From Beroe ovata (taxonomy: Eukaryota; Ctenophora; Nuda; Beroida; Beroidae), in contig CAMPET010000013.1 in NCBI GenBank assembly GCA_946803715.1, positions 522,627-556,610 of the forward strand: a stretch of DNA of 33,984 bases. The letters are read 5' to 3'. The notes beneath the pieces were generated by a model, which saw only the letters and a program-made list of their open reading frames with translations, was not told the DNA's origin and did no database searches. Positions 10,160 to 19,806 of this stretch are shown piece by piece. Each line of letters begins with the position of its first letter. Position 1 is the first letter of the stretch. Position numbers and translations under genes: made by a program.

Positions 10160-12191
10160 AAGCGTTAGATATTCATTTAAAGTTTCTATGTAACAACACG
10201 ATGAAATGATGCTCACGTTCCGCTTAAATAGCGCATTTTCAAACATCAAACGGTACAGAAGTACAGACTCAAATTGCTATAGCACAGTCTGGGAAATAGA
10301 GATTGTTCTAACGTCAAAACCGATTACCACAAGTGAGAAAATTGGTGGAGATATATGTATACAACTTAAGCCTCTTCGACAGGAATGAATTGAGTTCGTC
10401 TGCCCTCGATTTTTCTCACCAGAAGCCGCAGGTGTCTGTAGTTGTACAGTTGAATGAATAACATAACGGTGCTAGGTACAATTTCATTCGGCAATAGTTG
10501 AAGCGCTAACTATAGCTTCCTCCCAATGGTTTACAGTTATAATACTGATCGAGTGAGGTTGAGAGCAGAAAATAAAGCGGTGACATGTAGGCCGTAGGGT
10601 GAAGTGAGTCAACAACAAAAGCGCTTGTCAGTTAGTGAATAGTGATAACGACAATAGCTTGCAGTGGAGTGTAGGTTCTATGGGAAGTTTGTAGATGAAT
10701 CTGTCACAGTCATTGAACAATGATGCCTAATAACAACAAGTGTAAACCAATATTGAACAAGGTACACTGGTACACAGTTAAGTAGACACGGCGGGTGGGC
10801 AAGTCAGGATGTCAGAAAAGTGACTATAGGCGAGAAGGAAGTATCGATATTCTTCGGCAAGTTCTTGAAATATCAAAATTATAAAATTACTTGACCGAAT
10901 CGTTATCCCAAACCGGAATGTGTTCAAGTGATCATTTCTCAAAATTACTGTGACTAAAAGCTACATGTCACAATGTAATGACGGGGAAATAGGGCAAAAG
11001 GTGAAAATGACTGTTCATCGAATACCGAGTAGAGGAGATTGAAGCAACATTATGCAAAAATTGCAGTTGGCCGTCGTTTCTAAAAGGTAGGTAGGTACCT
11101 ACGTACCTACATATTGTGATGCATTAATAGTAGATGTAGCAGCACCCTAGTAAAGAATGATAGACCGGTCATAGACTGGGATCAGAGCCCGGGATAGAAT
11201 GGTGCTTGTTGACATATCTACGTATCTATGAACTTAGATATCTACATACCTAGTAAGTAGTACCTACCTACCTATTTGCGTTGATATGATGACCATACTA
11301 AAATAATGATCATACCTACTATAACTGTCAATAATCCATCACTAAACAGCGACTATCATGGTAAAAAATTAATTAGTGATCGCCAGATAAACATTAAGCA
11401 CTAAAATAGACCGACTAGGTAACAGGTAGGCAGTAAGGAGGAAATGTCCATTGTCCAAGACCACGACGTTAGCACGTCCATTTTGACACCAGCAATCGAG
11501 CAAAACTGAAAACACAAAGAAAGATAAATGATACACACACATGACGCGCCGTTACATTCATCGTGCATCACGTGACCAGATGATCATTATTTGGAGCGCG
11601 CATGCAGATTTTAGTGTGTACTCACTGCGCGCTCCTACATATAGGAGGGCGCGCGCGCAATTATACACCGTAGCCAATTCTTGTTTCGTGGTCCCTCTTT
11701 AGCTTTGAAACACCTCTAACCTCTTTCATCCTAAATGACCCATCTATCCCAACTTACTTTTGGTTGCTGAGAGCAGTGCTGTGACGAATCTTCGCTATGA
11801 TGGTGATCGGATCGTAGCGATTTCATGCTCGCTTCTTCTGATGCAGGTGACAATATCTGATGAATCATGTCAGCACCAACGTCATTGATTGAATGGTTCA
11901 ATGGTATTAATTGGTATTATTATAATTTGTCTGTGGTAAGTTCATAAGCTCAATAATATTGTCATTATTTCTGGGCAATGTGATAATGTAGGTATCGTGT
12001 AGGTAAACCGTGATTGAGAATTTAGGTGCGGCCTAAATTGGAAAACACGCACGAGATAATGACGTAGTGGTCTCTGATTCTCTACTCCATTTCCCTGCTG
12101 CTGTTATAGGTTCAAAAAACGTGTAGAATAGACTGTGCAACTGATTTGAGATAGAACTAAATTCGATGATAAGTTTTATCCAGAATCACAA
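10160..12191. other. intergenic between convergent saposin genes
   Basis: No convincing gene. It contains the palindromic run GTAGGTACCTACGTACCTAC (11091-11110), further TACCTACCTA words near 11260-11277, a GC-rich hairpin (11593-11635) and a TCACGTGAC E-box near 11563-11575. Confidence 0.6.
11593..11660. repeat. GC-rich inverted repeat
   Basis: GGAGCGCGCA at 11593-11602 pairs perfectly with TGCGCGCTCC at 11626-11635, leaving a 23-base loop. A CGCGCGCGC run follows at about 11648-11659. It stands out from AT-rich surroundings and could be a remnant of the GC-rich elements seen at 26866-27703 (inference). Confidence 0.5.
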
Positions 12192-12197
12192 TTTATT
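12192..12197 (-). terminator. poly(A) signal AATAAA for the twelve-domain saposin gene
   Basis: TTTATT on the plus strand reads AATAAA on the coding strand, about 200 bases after the stop codon. Confidence 0.5.
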
Positions 12198-12400
12198 GAT
12201 TCGTTGATTTTGAAGCACAAGTTCTGTCTACCAAAACGAATAAAGGATTTAGAAATTTAGAATATCTTGCAAATAGAAGTACAATATTCACACGCTGGTC
12301 AAAAAATCATTGATGAATAATCATTAATCACTCTGAACACAATCTGATAAGTTTTATCACGTCCATGATGGACACTCCACGGAACACTACTCTCTCGCTC

Positions 12401-15400
12401 TCAGCACAGTCCAATGTATCCACAGAGGGTCTTGGGGTCCATGTTCTTAATCTCCTCCACAATGGTATCGACGATGCTATCAGCGATGTGTGCGCAGCTT
12501 GGGATTGGTAGGACGGCACAGAATGTTTCCATGAGACTCTTGATGATACCGTCGAGTTGGTCGTTTGTGGCGAGGGCAATGATCTCACCAACCACCCAGG
12601 AGCACTCAGAACAGACGTCTCCGACCTTGTCGCACGGAGCGGAAGCCGCACATAGACCTATCTCCTGACACACTGTCGTCCCGTTTAGACCTTTGATGTA
12701 CACATGGATCTTCTCGATTACGTCATGAATCTTGGATCTGCAGCCAGGGATTGGCAGGACTGTGCATGCTTCCTCCAATGAGAACTCGATAAGAGCCCAG
12801 TTAGATGGGATGAGCAGCTCCGAGAGAATGATGTTGACAATAGACTTGCACTCTGGACAGAGTACCTCTTGTATGCTCTCCAGACTAACCTCAGTTGGGC
12901 AGAGAGCAGCTGCTCGACAGAATGTCTGTCCATCCATGTTATCTATCCAGTCAACAATGGCATCGGAATAGCCTCCGACAATCTCTTTGCAATTGGGAAC
13001 TGAGCTCATCGCACACCAATCATCAACTGCTTCCCTTGCTAGTCTCTTGAAATCAGGATCTGACCTGATGATCTCTAGAACCAAGTCAATCCAGTACTGA
13101 CATCCAATGCAGCTCATGTCGGCATCAACAGCCTGAAGAGCACTTCCGCCACACACTCCGAACATCTTGCAGAGATCTTTGCCTTCTAGCTCTCCAATCA
13201 TATTGAAGATCTTGTCAACGGTGTTGTCCATTTTGAAAGTACAACTGACGATACCAGGGAAGATTTCGCAGATGCCCTCTGCTCCCTCTTTAACAATGCT
13301 TCGCATGCTGTCACTCTTTATGTAATAGAGGAACTCATCGGCAAATACAGAACACATGAGGCAGGAATCTTCCAGTGTAAGCTCTGCTTCTCTTTCAGCA
13401 CCGCACATGCCAATCATGCTGCAGACTGTCTTCCCGTCCAAGGTATCAATGAATCCGAAGATCATCTTGATGTAGTTGTCCATTGTTTCCTTGCAGTCTG
13501 GAATTGGGAGGAGTGAGCACAGCTCGTCAGCAGTCTCCTGGATCATGTCTTTCTCTGACTTGAGCATGGTGATGACCTCATCTGCAACAGTGGTGCACAT
13601 TTCACATGTGTCCTGGAGGTTTTGAACTGGGGTCTCTTCTAGTTTTCCACCGCTGCACATCCCAATCCAGGTACAGACAGTCTTACCATCGAGGTTCTTG
13701 AGCATGCTGAAGGCCATATCGACATAGTTGTCCACCATTGAGGCACAGTTTGGAAGGGGAATCACAGAGCAGACCTGTTCCACTCCTTGCTTGACCATGG
13801 CCTCGACTTCATCGTTTTTGAGTGCTGTTAGGAGTTCATCAGAAACCAAGGTACATATGTCACACTCACCGAATTGAACATCTTTCATTGGTGAAACATT
13901 CCTCTTGGCACCACACATGCCAATCATGCTGCAGACTGTCTTCCCGTCCAAGGTATCGATGAATCCGAAGATCATCTTGATGTAGTTGTCTATTGTTTCC
14001 TTGCAGTCTGGAATTGGGAGGAGTGAGCACAGCTCGTCAGCAGTCTCCTGGATCATGTCTTTCTCTGACTTGAGCATGGTGATGACCTCATCTGCAACAG
14101 TGGTGCACATTTCACATGTGTCCTGGAGGTTTTGAACTGGGATTTTTGGCACGCCCCCACAAAAACCGAGGTAGCTGCAGATAGTTTTACCATCCATATT
14201 TTTGATAAGTTCGAAGACCATGTCGACATATTTATCCATTTCTTCAGCACAGTTCTTGATTGGGATTACGGAACATACCTCATTGATACCCTCCTTAATC
14301 AAGTCATCGATTGCCTCATCTTCAAATGTTGCTAAGACTGCATTGGCTATCATTGAGCATTCTGAGCAAGTGTCACCTAGGCCAACTTCAAAAGCATCCG
14401 ATTGACTGCAGAGAGGAGCGCATGTCCCTTCAACATTGATTTTCTTCAGCTTACCAAACTCCGACTTGATAAGTTTGCTAAACACAGTTTGACAGAATGG
14501 GATGGATAGTTTGGTGCAGATTAAAGCTGAGATATCATTGATCATCTTATCGGTTCCTGGGTCCCCTGCTACCTTCTTGATTTCTCCAAGGATATCGGTA
14601 CATGCCTCACATTGTGGGGTTACATCACTGACATTGTCCTCGACAATAGCAACAGCCGTTTCTTTAGTACACACTCCAGAGCAGATTTTGTCAGCATCAA
14701 GAAAGGGAATGGCTTTCTTGATCATCTGATCGAGAGCAGTATCTACCAAGACCTCGCAGAGCGGGGTCTGAATCACACCACAAACTTCCTTAACCGCGAT
14801 GTGAAGCAGATCTATCATATCAGGTGAACTTATCAACATCTTCAATTCGTTGACACCGTCCTTACACGCCTTACATCCGTCATCGTTTTTCAGATCCTTG
14901 GTGATGGTCTGGTAGAGATCAGTTGCTGCAATCATGTGTCTTACATCCTCGGAGCATAGGCCCATGGAAGTGCACACTTCCTTGACAGTAACCTCGTTAA
15001 ACAGATGTTCCACAACGGTATGACCGTAGTACTTGACCACAGCTTCACATTGATCAGCAAAGAATTGTGGGAGCTCTGCGTGACACAGAATGACCACAGT
15101 ATCGACAATCTCATCCACGGTGTTGTTTCCCAGCAGATGACTCAGGTTCTCACCCACGAACTCACAGAACTCGCATGTCTTTGACTCCTCGAGACGGCTG
15201 GTATGAGGTTTGCATGCTCCCATCTTAGCACATGCTGCTGGGGGGTCAATCTTGGCAACATCTTGGTTGAGGTAGCCAAACTGCTTGTTTACCCAGTTAT
15301 CGCAATCCTCAATGGGTACTTTTGAGCAAATGAAGGCTGTGATGACTTTTTGGAGGTCTTCGGAGTATGGATCAGTCGCTGCTATCTTGAACTCTTCTAA

Positions 15401-15505
15401 TCCTGTTATGCATAGGTCACACTGTGGACTGTTCTTAGTGACAGCTACTGGAAGTGAAATGACAGCGGAGGCCAACAGTGTCACTGCTAGAATCTTCAAA
15501 ATCAT
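12401..15505 (-). CDS. secreted protein with twelve saposin B-type domains (1034 aa)
   Basis: A very long saposin polyprotein, probably lysosomal or secreted. The signal peptide is residues 1 to about 17 (ILAVTLLASAVIS). Twelve domains follow, each with six cysteines: about residues 29-98, 111-184, 211-279, 299-366, 380-449, 464-531, 548-617, 634-701, 715-785, 799-869, 883-952 and 965-1034. The protein ends on the last cysteine (YIGLC, stop), like the six-domain neighbour. Many domains share the wording LPIP.C and GKT.C...G.C. Domains 6 and 8 (about 456-533 and 626-703) differ at only one residue (I505 against M675); domains 5 and 7 are their more diverged partners, so a two-domain unit was duplicated. 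One KR pair occurs in the linker after domain 6; other linkers lack dibasic sites. No SapA domain is seen. The coding region is one exon, and CAG ends five bases before the ATG. The 5' part, through domain 5, is present again at 15921-17267. Confidence 0.93.
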   Translation of the reverse strand: MILKILAVTLLASAVISLPVAVTKNSPQCDLCITGLEEFKIAATDPYSEDLQKVITAFICSKVPIEDCDNWVNKQFGYLNQDVAKIDPPAACAKMGACKPHTSRLEESKTCEFCEFVGENLSHLLGNNTVDEIVDTVVILCHAELPQFFADQCEAVVKYYGHTVVEHLFNEVTVKEVCTSMGLCSEDVRHMIAATDLYQTITKDLKNDDGCKACKDGVNELKMLISSPDMIDLLHIAVKEVCGVIQTPLCEVLVDTALDQMIKKAIPFLDADKICSGVCTKETAVAIVEDNVSDVTPQCEACTDILGEIKKVAGDPGTDKMINDISALICTKLSIPFCQTVFSKLIKSEFGKLKKINVEGTCAPLCSQSDAFEVGLGDTCSECSMIANAVLATFEDEAIDDLIKEGINEVCSVIPIKNCAEEMDKYVDMVFELIKNMDGKTICSYLGFCGGVPKIPVQNLQDTCEMCTTVADEVITMLKSEKDMIQETADELCSLLPIPDCKETIDNYIKMIFGFIDTLDGKTVCSMIGMCGAKRNVSPMKDVQFGECDICTLVSDELLTALKNDEVEAMVKQGVEQVCSVIPLPNCASMVDNYVDMAFSMLKNLDGKTVCTWIGMCSGGKLEETPVQNLQDTCEMCTTVADEVITMLKSEKDMIQETADELCSLLPIPDCKETMDNYIKMIFGFIDTLDGKTVCSMIGMCGAEREAELTLEDSCLMCSVFADEFLYYIKSDSMRSIVKEGAEGICEIFPGIVSCTFKMDNTVDKIFNMIGELEGKDLCKMFGVCGGSALQAVDADMSCIGCQYWIDLVLEIIRSDPDFKRLAREAVDDWCAMSSVPNCKEIVGGYSDAIVDWIDNMDGQTFCRAAALCPTEVSLESIQEVLCPECKSIVNIILSELLIPSNWALIEFSLEEACTVLPIPGCRSKIHDVIEKIHVYIKGLNGTTVCQEIGLCAASAPCDKVGDVCSECSWVVGEIIALATNDQLDGIIKSLMETFCAVLPIPSCAHIADSIVDTIVEEIKNMDPKTLCGYIGLC
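13398..14141 (-). repeat. near-identical 234-bp segments encoding saposin domains 6 and 8
   Basis: Segments 13398-13631 and 13908-14141 align with an offset of 510 bases and differ at three positions that I can find. They encode domains 8 and 6 respectively. The intervening domain 7 is clearly different from its other neighbours, so only part of the 510-base unit has been kept alike. Confidence 0.9.
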
Positions 15506-15892
15506 CCTGCCTGAAAGATAATGAATTCAAGAACTGCGAATCTTATCTCAAATTTCTTATTTCCTACAAAACACGGTGTGGTTACAAGTTACAACGTATG
15601 GTCTGAGCACGGAGTCAATTATTCGAAAAATGAAACGAAGAAATGGATCTATCGGAAGAAAAACTTTTAAAAGTCAGTTTCAGAGCACAAGAATTGCTTC
15701 AGCCGACGAATTAAGGAGAAAATTTTCTTATCAAGAAGGCTGTTAGGCATCTTGTGACTGCTGTTGAAATAAGATACCACGGTGACCAGCATTTCTTTGA
15801 TAACACAGTGTGCGTATCCCTCTCACGTGACAATGCCTGACGAGTCAACTTACGCTAGAATTTAAGTCACACCTTATCAGTTTTTATATATG
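15506..15892 (-). promoter_or_regulatory. predicted promoter and 5'UTR intron of the twelve-domain saposin gene
   Basis: On the minus strand, in order: a TATA box (ATATATAAAAA, 15892-15882), CTGATAAGG, a possible splice donor TCTAGC|GTAAGT with the cut at 15854/15853, an E-box TCACGTGAC read on the plus strand at 15823-15831, and an acceptor CTTTCAG ending at 15511, five bases before the ATG at 15505. I infer a 5' exon of only a few bases to a few tens of bases and a 5'UTR intron of about 340 bases. GTCACGTGA is a near match to the CLEAR element recognised by TFEB-type factors. The whole segment is repeated at 17268-17654. Confidence 0.55.
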
Positions 15893-15920
15893 GAGGAATT
15901 TTGCGTGTTTGTGGTTCGGN

Positions 15921-17267
15921 ACAAAAACCGAGGTAGCTGCAGATAGTTTTACCATCCATATTTTTGATAAGTTCGAAGACCATGTCGACATATTTATCCA
16001 TTTCTTCAGCACAGTTCTTGATTGGGATTACGGAACATACCTCATTGATACCCTCCTTAATCAAGTCATCGATTGCCTCATCTTCAAATGTTGCTAAGAC
16101 TGCATTGGCTATCATTGAGCATTCTGAGCAAGTGTCACCTAGGCCAACTTCAAAAGCATCCGATTGACTGCAGAGAGGAGCGCATGTCCCTTCAACATTG
16201 ATTTTCTTCAGCTTACCAAACTCCGACTTGATAAGTTTGCTAAACACAGTTTGACAGAATGGGATGGATAGTTTGGTGCAGATTAAAGCTGAGATATCAT
16301 TGATCATCTTATCGGTTCCTGGGTCCCCTGCTACCTTCTTGATTTCTCCAAGGATATCGGTACATGCCTCACATTGTGGGGTTACATCACTGACATTGTC
16401 CTCGACAATAGCAACAGCCGTTTCTTTAGTACACACTCCAGAGCAGATTTTGTCAGCATCAAGAAAGGGAATGGCTTTCTTGATCATCTGATCGAGAGCA
16501 GTATCTACCAAGACCTCGCAGAGCGGGGTCTGAATCACACCACAAACTTCCTTAACCGCGATGTGAAGCAGATCTATCATATCAGGTGAACTTATCAACA
16601 TCTTCAATTCGTTGACACCGTCCTTACACGCCTTACATCCGTCATCGTTTTTCAGATCCTTGGTGATGGTCTGGTAGAGATCAGTTGCTGCAATCATGTG
16701 TCTTACATCCTCGGAGCATAGGCCCATGGAAGTGCACACTTCCTTGACAGTAACCTCGTTAAACAGATGTTCCACAACGGTATGACCGTAGTACTTGACC
16801 ACAGCTTCACATTGATCAGCAAAGAATTGTGGGAGCTCTGCGTGACACAGAATGACCACAGTATCGACAATCTCATCCACGGTGTTGTTACCCAGCAGAT
16901 GACTCAGGTTCTCACCCACGAACTCACAGAACTCGCATGTCTTTGACTCCTCGAGACGGCTGGTATGAGGTTTGCATGCTCCCATCTTAGCACATGCTGC
17001 TGGGGGGTCAATCTTGGCAACATCTTGGTTGAGGTAGCCAAACTGCTTGTTTACCCAGTTATCGCAATCCTCAATGGGTACTTTTGAGCAAATGAAGGCT
17101 GTGATGACTTTTTGGAGGTCTTCGGAGTATGGATCAGTCGCTGCTATCTTGAACTCTTCTAATCCTGTTATGCATAGGTCACACTGTGGACTGTTCTTAG
17201 TGACAGCTACTGGAAGTGAAATGACAGCGGAGGCCAACAGTGTCACTGCTAGAATCTTCAAAATCAT
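15921..17267 (-). pseudogene. duplicate 5' part of the twelve-domain saposin gene (probable assembly copy)
   Basis: This segment begins with the same ATG, signal peptide and domains 1 to 5 as the gene at 12401-15505, then ends at the N at 15920 right after the last residues of domain 5. Beyond the N the frame enters the promoter of the first copy and stops, so no complete protein can be made. The protein sequence is identical over the shared part. If the duplication is an assembly product, this is simply the other allele of the real gene, and the true upstream flank of that gene begins at 17682. If it is real, it is a very recent truncated copy with its own promoter. Confidence 0.85.
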
Positions 17268-17681
17268 CCTGCCTGAAAGATAATGAATTCAAGAACTGCG
17301 AATCTTATCTCAAATTTCTTATTTCCTACAAAACACGGTGTGGTTACAAGTTACAACGTATGGTCTGAGCACGGAGTCAATTATTCGAAAAATGAAACGA
17401 AGAAATGGATCTATCGGAAGAAAAACTTTTAAAAGTCAGTTTCAGAGCACAAGAATTGCTTCAGCCGACGAATTAAGGAGAAAATTTTCTTATCAAGAAG
17501 GCTGTTAGGCATCTTGTGACTGCTGTTGAAATAAGATACCACGGTGACCAGCATTTCTTTGATAACACAGTGTGCGTATCCCTCTCACGTGACAATGCCT
17601 GACGAGTCAACTTACGCTAGAATTTAAGTCACACCTTATCAGTTTTTATATATGGAGGAATTTTGCGTGTTTGTGGTTCGG

Positions 17682-18452
17682 AAAAGTGGTGAATGGTACA
17701 ACACACCTGACCCAGATAAGCTAGTCGAGGTTTTACAAAGAATCGTAGCAGTGGTTCTAATAGAATTATTTGGGCTTGGTTAAGGAAATTACCATCCATT
17801 AACTTCTCGAACAAAATATGATTCCTTCGGATACTCTATTGGGGACCAGCACCTGCAGCTCAATAGTATTAGTTCATTTTCATCGGTCTGGGGTATTGGG
17901 AAAGTCTTTCTCTAATTATAATCTCCACAGAATATGTCTTGTTGTGTCAAGCTTTGGTCATGGCAGTCTATCCTATCCAACAACTCATTGCAAAAACAGA
18001 GTACAACATCAAGCAAAAGTCGGTGCGAAGGTTACCCTTCTGCCATGGAATCGTATCCTCTTCATTGTCTTAATGAATAAGACAATGATGATCACATAGA
18101 TAATATGATAGCACGAGGATAACAACATGCCAAATCATCACCTTTCCCGCGACTTGTAACGAATATCGAATGAAAAACACGGGTATATTCGTAGTTTTCC
18201 TACTCAGGGGACGATTTCATTGGCTGGTGATGTAAAATAAAGATGGGTCTTTCTTTACATCCTTGCATGATTGTGGGAAACTGTTCTTTCACTCAATGAC
18301 ACATGAGCTATTACCGTCAGCCCAGTCCAAAAGTATAATATTCAGATATCATCAAATTGTATTATACATCGAGTGTAATATCTTTGTATGATCCAAGTTT
18401 ACTCTTAGACAAGTCCAGTCTAGATTCTCAACTCTTTCCTCCTTCATTTCAG
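17682..18452. other. non-coding or unassigned flank
   Basis: No supported gene. A good-looking acceptor (CTAATTATAATCTCCACAG) ends near 17930 and is followed by an ATG within a few bases and a 48-codon open frame to about 18077. I could not connect this in frame with the downstream exon candidate, so it is left unassigned. Confidence 0.5.
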
Positions 18453-18986
18453 GGGTTTGACCTACAGTATCCAGATATGAAGACTGGTGTTGAAATCTGC
18501 TACAAAAGTGTCACCCGACCTGTCAGATTCATGGTTACATGTGGTTTGAACACGTGCACCATGCAAAGACCAGCTTTCAACACCCACACCCGTATCGCGC
18601 CAACTTTTTGGTGGTGAGTACATTGTAGTTTTACCTATATCGGTTTGCTAGTTGCAATTCGATTTCTCGTCAGTTTTCTCGTATCTATCTGCATTCTGCA
18701 CTTACTCACATTGAATGAATTCTTGTTCTTTCCCATGCAATGAAATTCGTTCCATTTCAGCACTAAATTGAGATCTAATATGCGTCATACCGCAACAAAA
18801 TTTCACTATACCCCTCCCCCGTATAGCGACTATGCTGGGGGTCTTAGGATCATGTGTTCAATTGTCACAATTGCATATATTTTGCACTCTGTGCACACAC
18901 TGTGCACACACTGTACAGTTATTATTATAACTACCTCCCCCTGTGCTAACAGTTCATTATTATACTACTGCTCGATATATGTGTGA
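18453..18986 (+). CDS. weak two-exon candidate, unknown product
   Basis: I do not recognise this protein. Segment 18453-18613 (161 bases, open) is bounded by an acceptor CTTCATTTCAG and a strong donor GTGAGTA. It joins in frame to 18761 after an acceptor CGTTCCATTTCAG, then stays open to a TGA at 18984-18986. The first segment reads like protein (KTGVEICYKSVTRPVRF, with several cysteines). The end of the second segment looks like chance translation of simple sequence (HTLCTHCT). No start exon was found. It may be a gene fragment or a pseudogene. Confidence 0.22.
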
Positions 18987-19063
18987 GGAGTGTGATTATA
19001 TATACAGTGATCCCATTGTTCACTCGAATCCAGATCACGCGACTTCACTCTTCTGCTCTCATT

Positions 19064-19112
19064 GGTGTACACGCACAAACACACACATACACACAGACAC
19101 ACACACACACAA
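19064..19112. repeat. (CA)n microsatellite
   Basis: Interrupted CA repeats (CACACACATACACACAGACACACAC) in non-coding sequence. Confidence 0.9.
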
Positions 19113-19356
19113 CAATGTGTGCAGTGTGTTTGCAGCTATTTAGGATCAGTTATATAGGTACACAGCTACTACCAATTCAGTTTAGGTTGATCATCATAGT
19201 ACTGCTCTGTTTAAAGCTGAGATAGGCGCGTGATTGTGCGAGTGGTTTGGGATGTGATTACACGTTGTGGGCAAAGTATGCCCATGGTAAGAACTAACTT
19301 CATTTGGCAGTGGTCTCTGTACATACTGAGTTATGTAGTTTTTATTGCACGGTGTC

Positions 19357-19503
19357 TCAATATATGTGAACTATCTCAGCGTCCATCATGGAGGCATCAA
19401 TGTAGAGTTCTTCTGCCGTATCTTTCATGAGGGAGACCTTAATGGGTTTTCCGGGCGTTCCGTAAGGATTAATGAATCTCTCCTCATTTATGAATGGTTT
19501 TCG
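19357..19503 (-). CDS. probable terminal exon of an unidentified minus-strand gene
   Basis: The minus strand carries a 49-codon open segment (including TGA) with protein-like composition, for example RFINPYGTPGKPIKVSLMKD. It is preceded by an acceptor ATTTCGCCAG (an alternative acceptor, CTTCCAAAG, lies further upstream) and followed by AATAAA only 11 bases after the stop (19346-19341). These suit a last coding exon with a very short 3'UTR. I do not recognise the family. The nearest in-phase start I found is a four-codon exon ATGCGGAAACAG at 20074-20063 followed by GTCAGTAAG, which would give a 52-residue protein; this link is speculative. Confidence 0.35.
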   Translation of the reverse strand, partial: RKPFINEERFINPYGTPGKPIKVSLMKDTAEELYIDASMMDAEIVHIY

Positions 19504-19690
19504 CTGGCGAAATGTGTTGTGAGTTCCGACTTTGGAAGTAAGTTGTTTGTACAATGTACATATTGTTTGTACAATGTACATATTATACTCCGCATTGAAC
19601 TGTTATCAGCACATATGAATTATTACAGAGCATTGCGGCAGTATGTTAATCGGTTATTATCCGCCATATGTATTACCAGGACCATATGGT

Positions 19691-19806
19691 AAACACACAC
19701 AGACACACACACACACACACACAGACACACACACACACACAANCACACACACACATACAGACACTCACAAACACACACACAGTACACACAAACACACATA
19801 CACACG
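19691..19806. repeat. interrupted (CA)n microsatellite with one N
   Basis: About 115 bases of CA repeat with CAGA, CATA and CAAA interruptions. The N at 19743 probably marks uncertain repeat length or a scaffold join. Confidence 0.9.

Larger units (their letters stand above)
14159..17681. repeat. 1761-bp head-to-tail duplication joined by one N
   Basis: Bases 14159-15919 recur at 15921-17681 with a constant offset of 1762. The copies cover the first five saposin domains, the 5'UTR intron and the core promoter. I found one difference, at 15129 region (TTTCCC) against 16891 region (TTACCC), which is a synonymous GGA/GGT glycine change. The single N at 15920 marks the junction. The left breakpoint is 18 bases from the internal 234-bp repeat. 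This pattern suits two haplotype contigs placed in series by an assembler rather than a real duplication. Confidence 0.93.

Noticed and set aside
15506-15919. Spliced-leader trans-splicing as the sole explanation for the acceptor before the saposin ATG
   Set aside because: A TATA box and a matching GTAAGT donor lie upstream at the right spacing, so an ordinary 5'UTR intron is the simpler reading for this gene.
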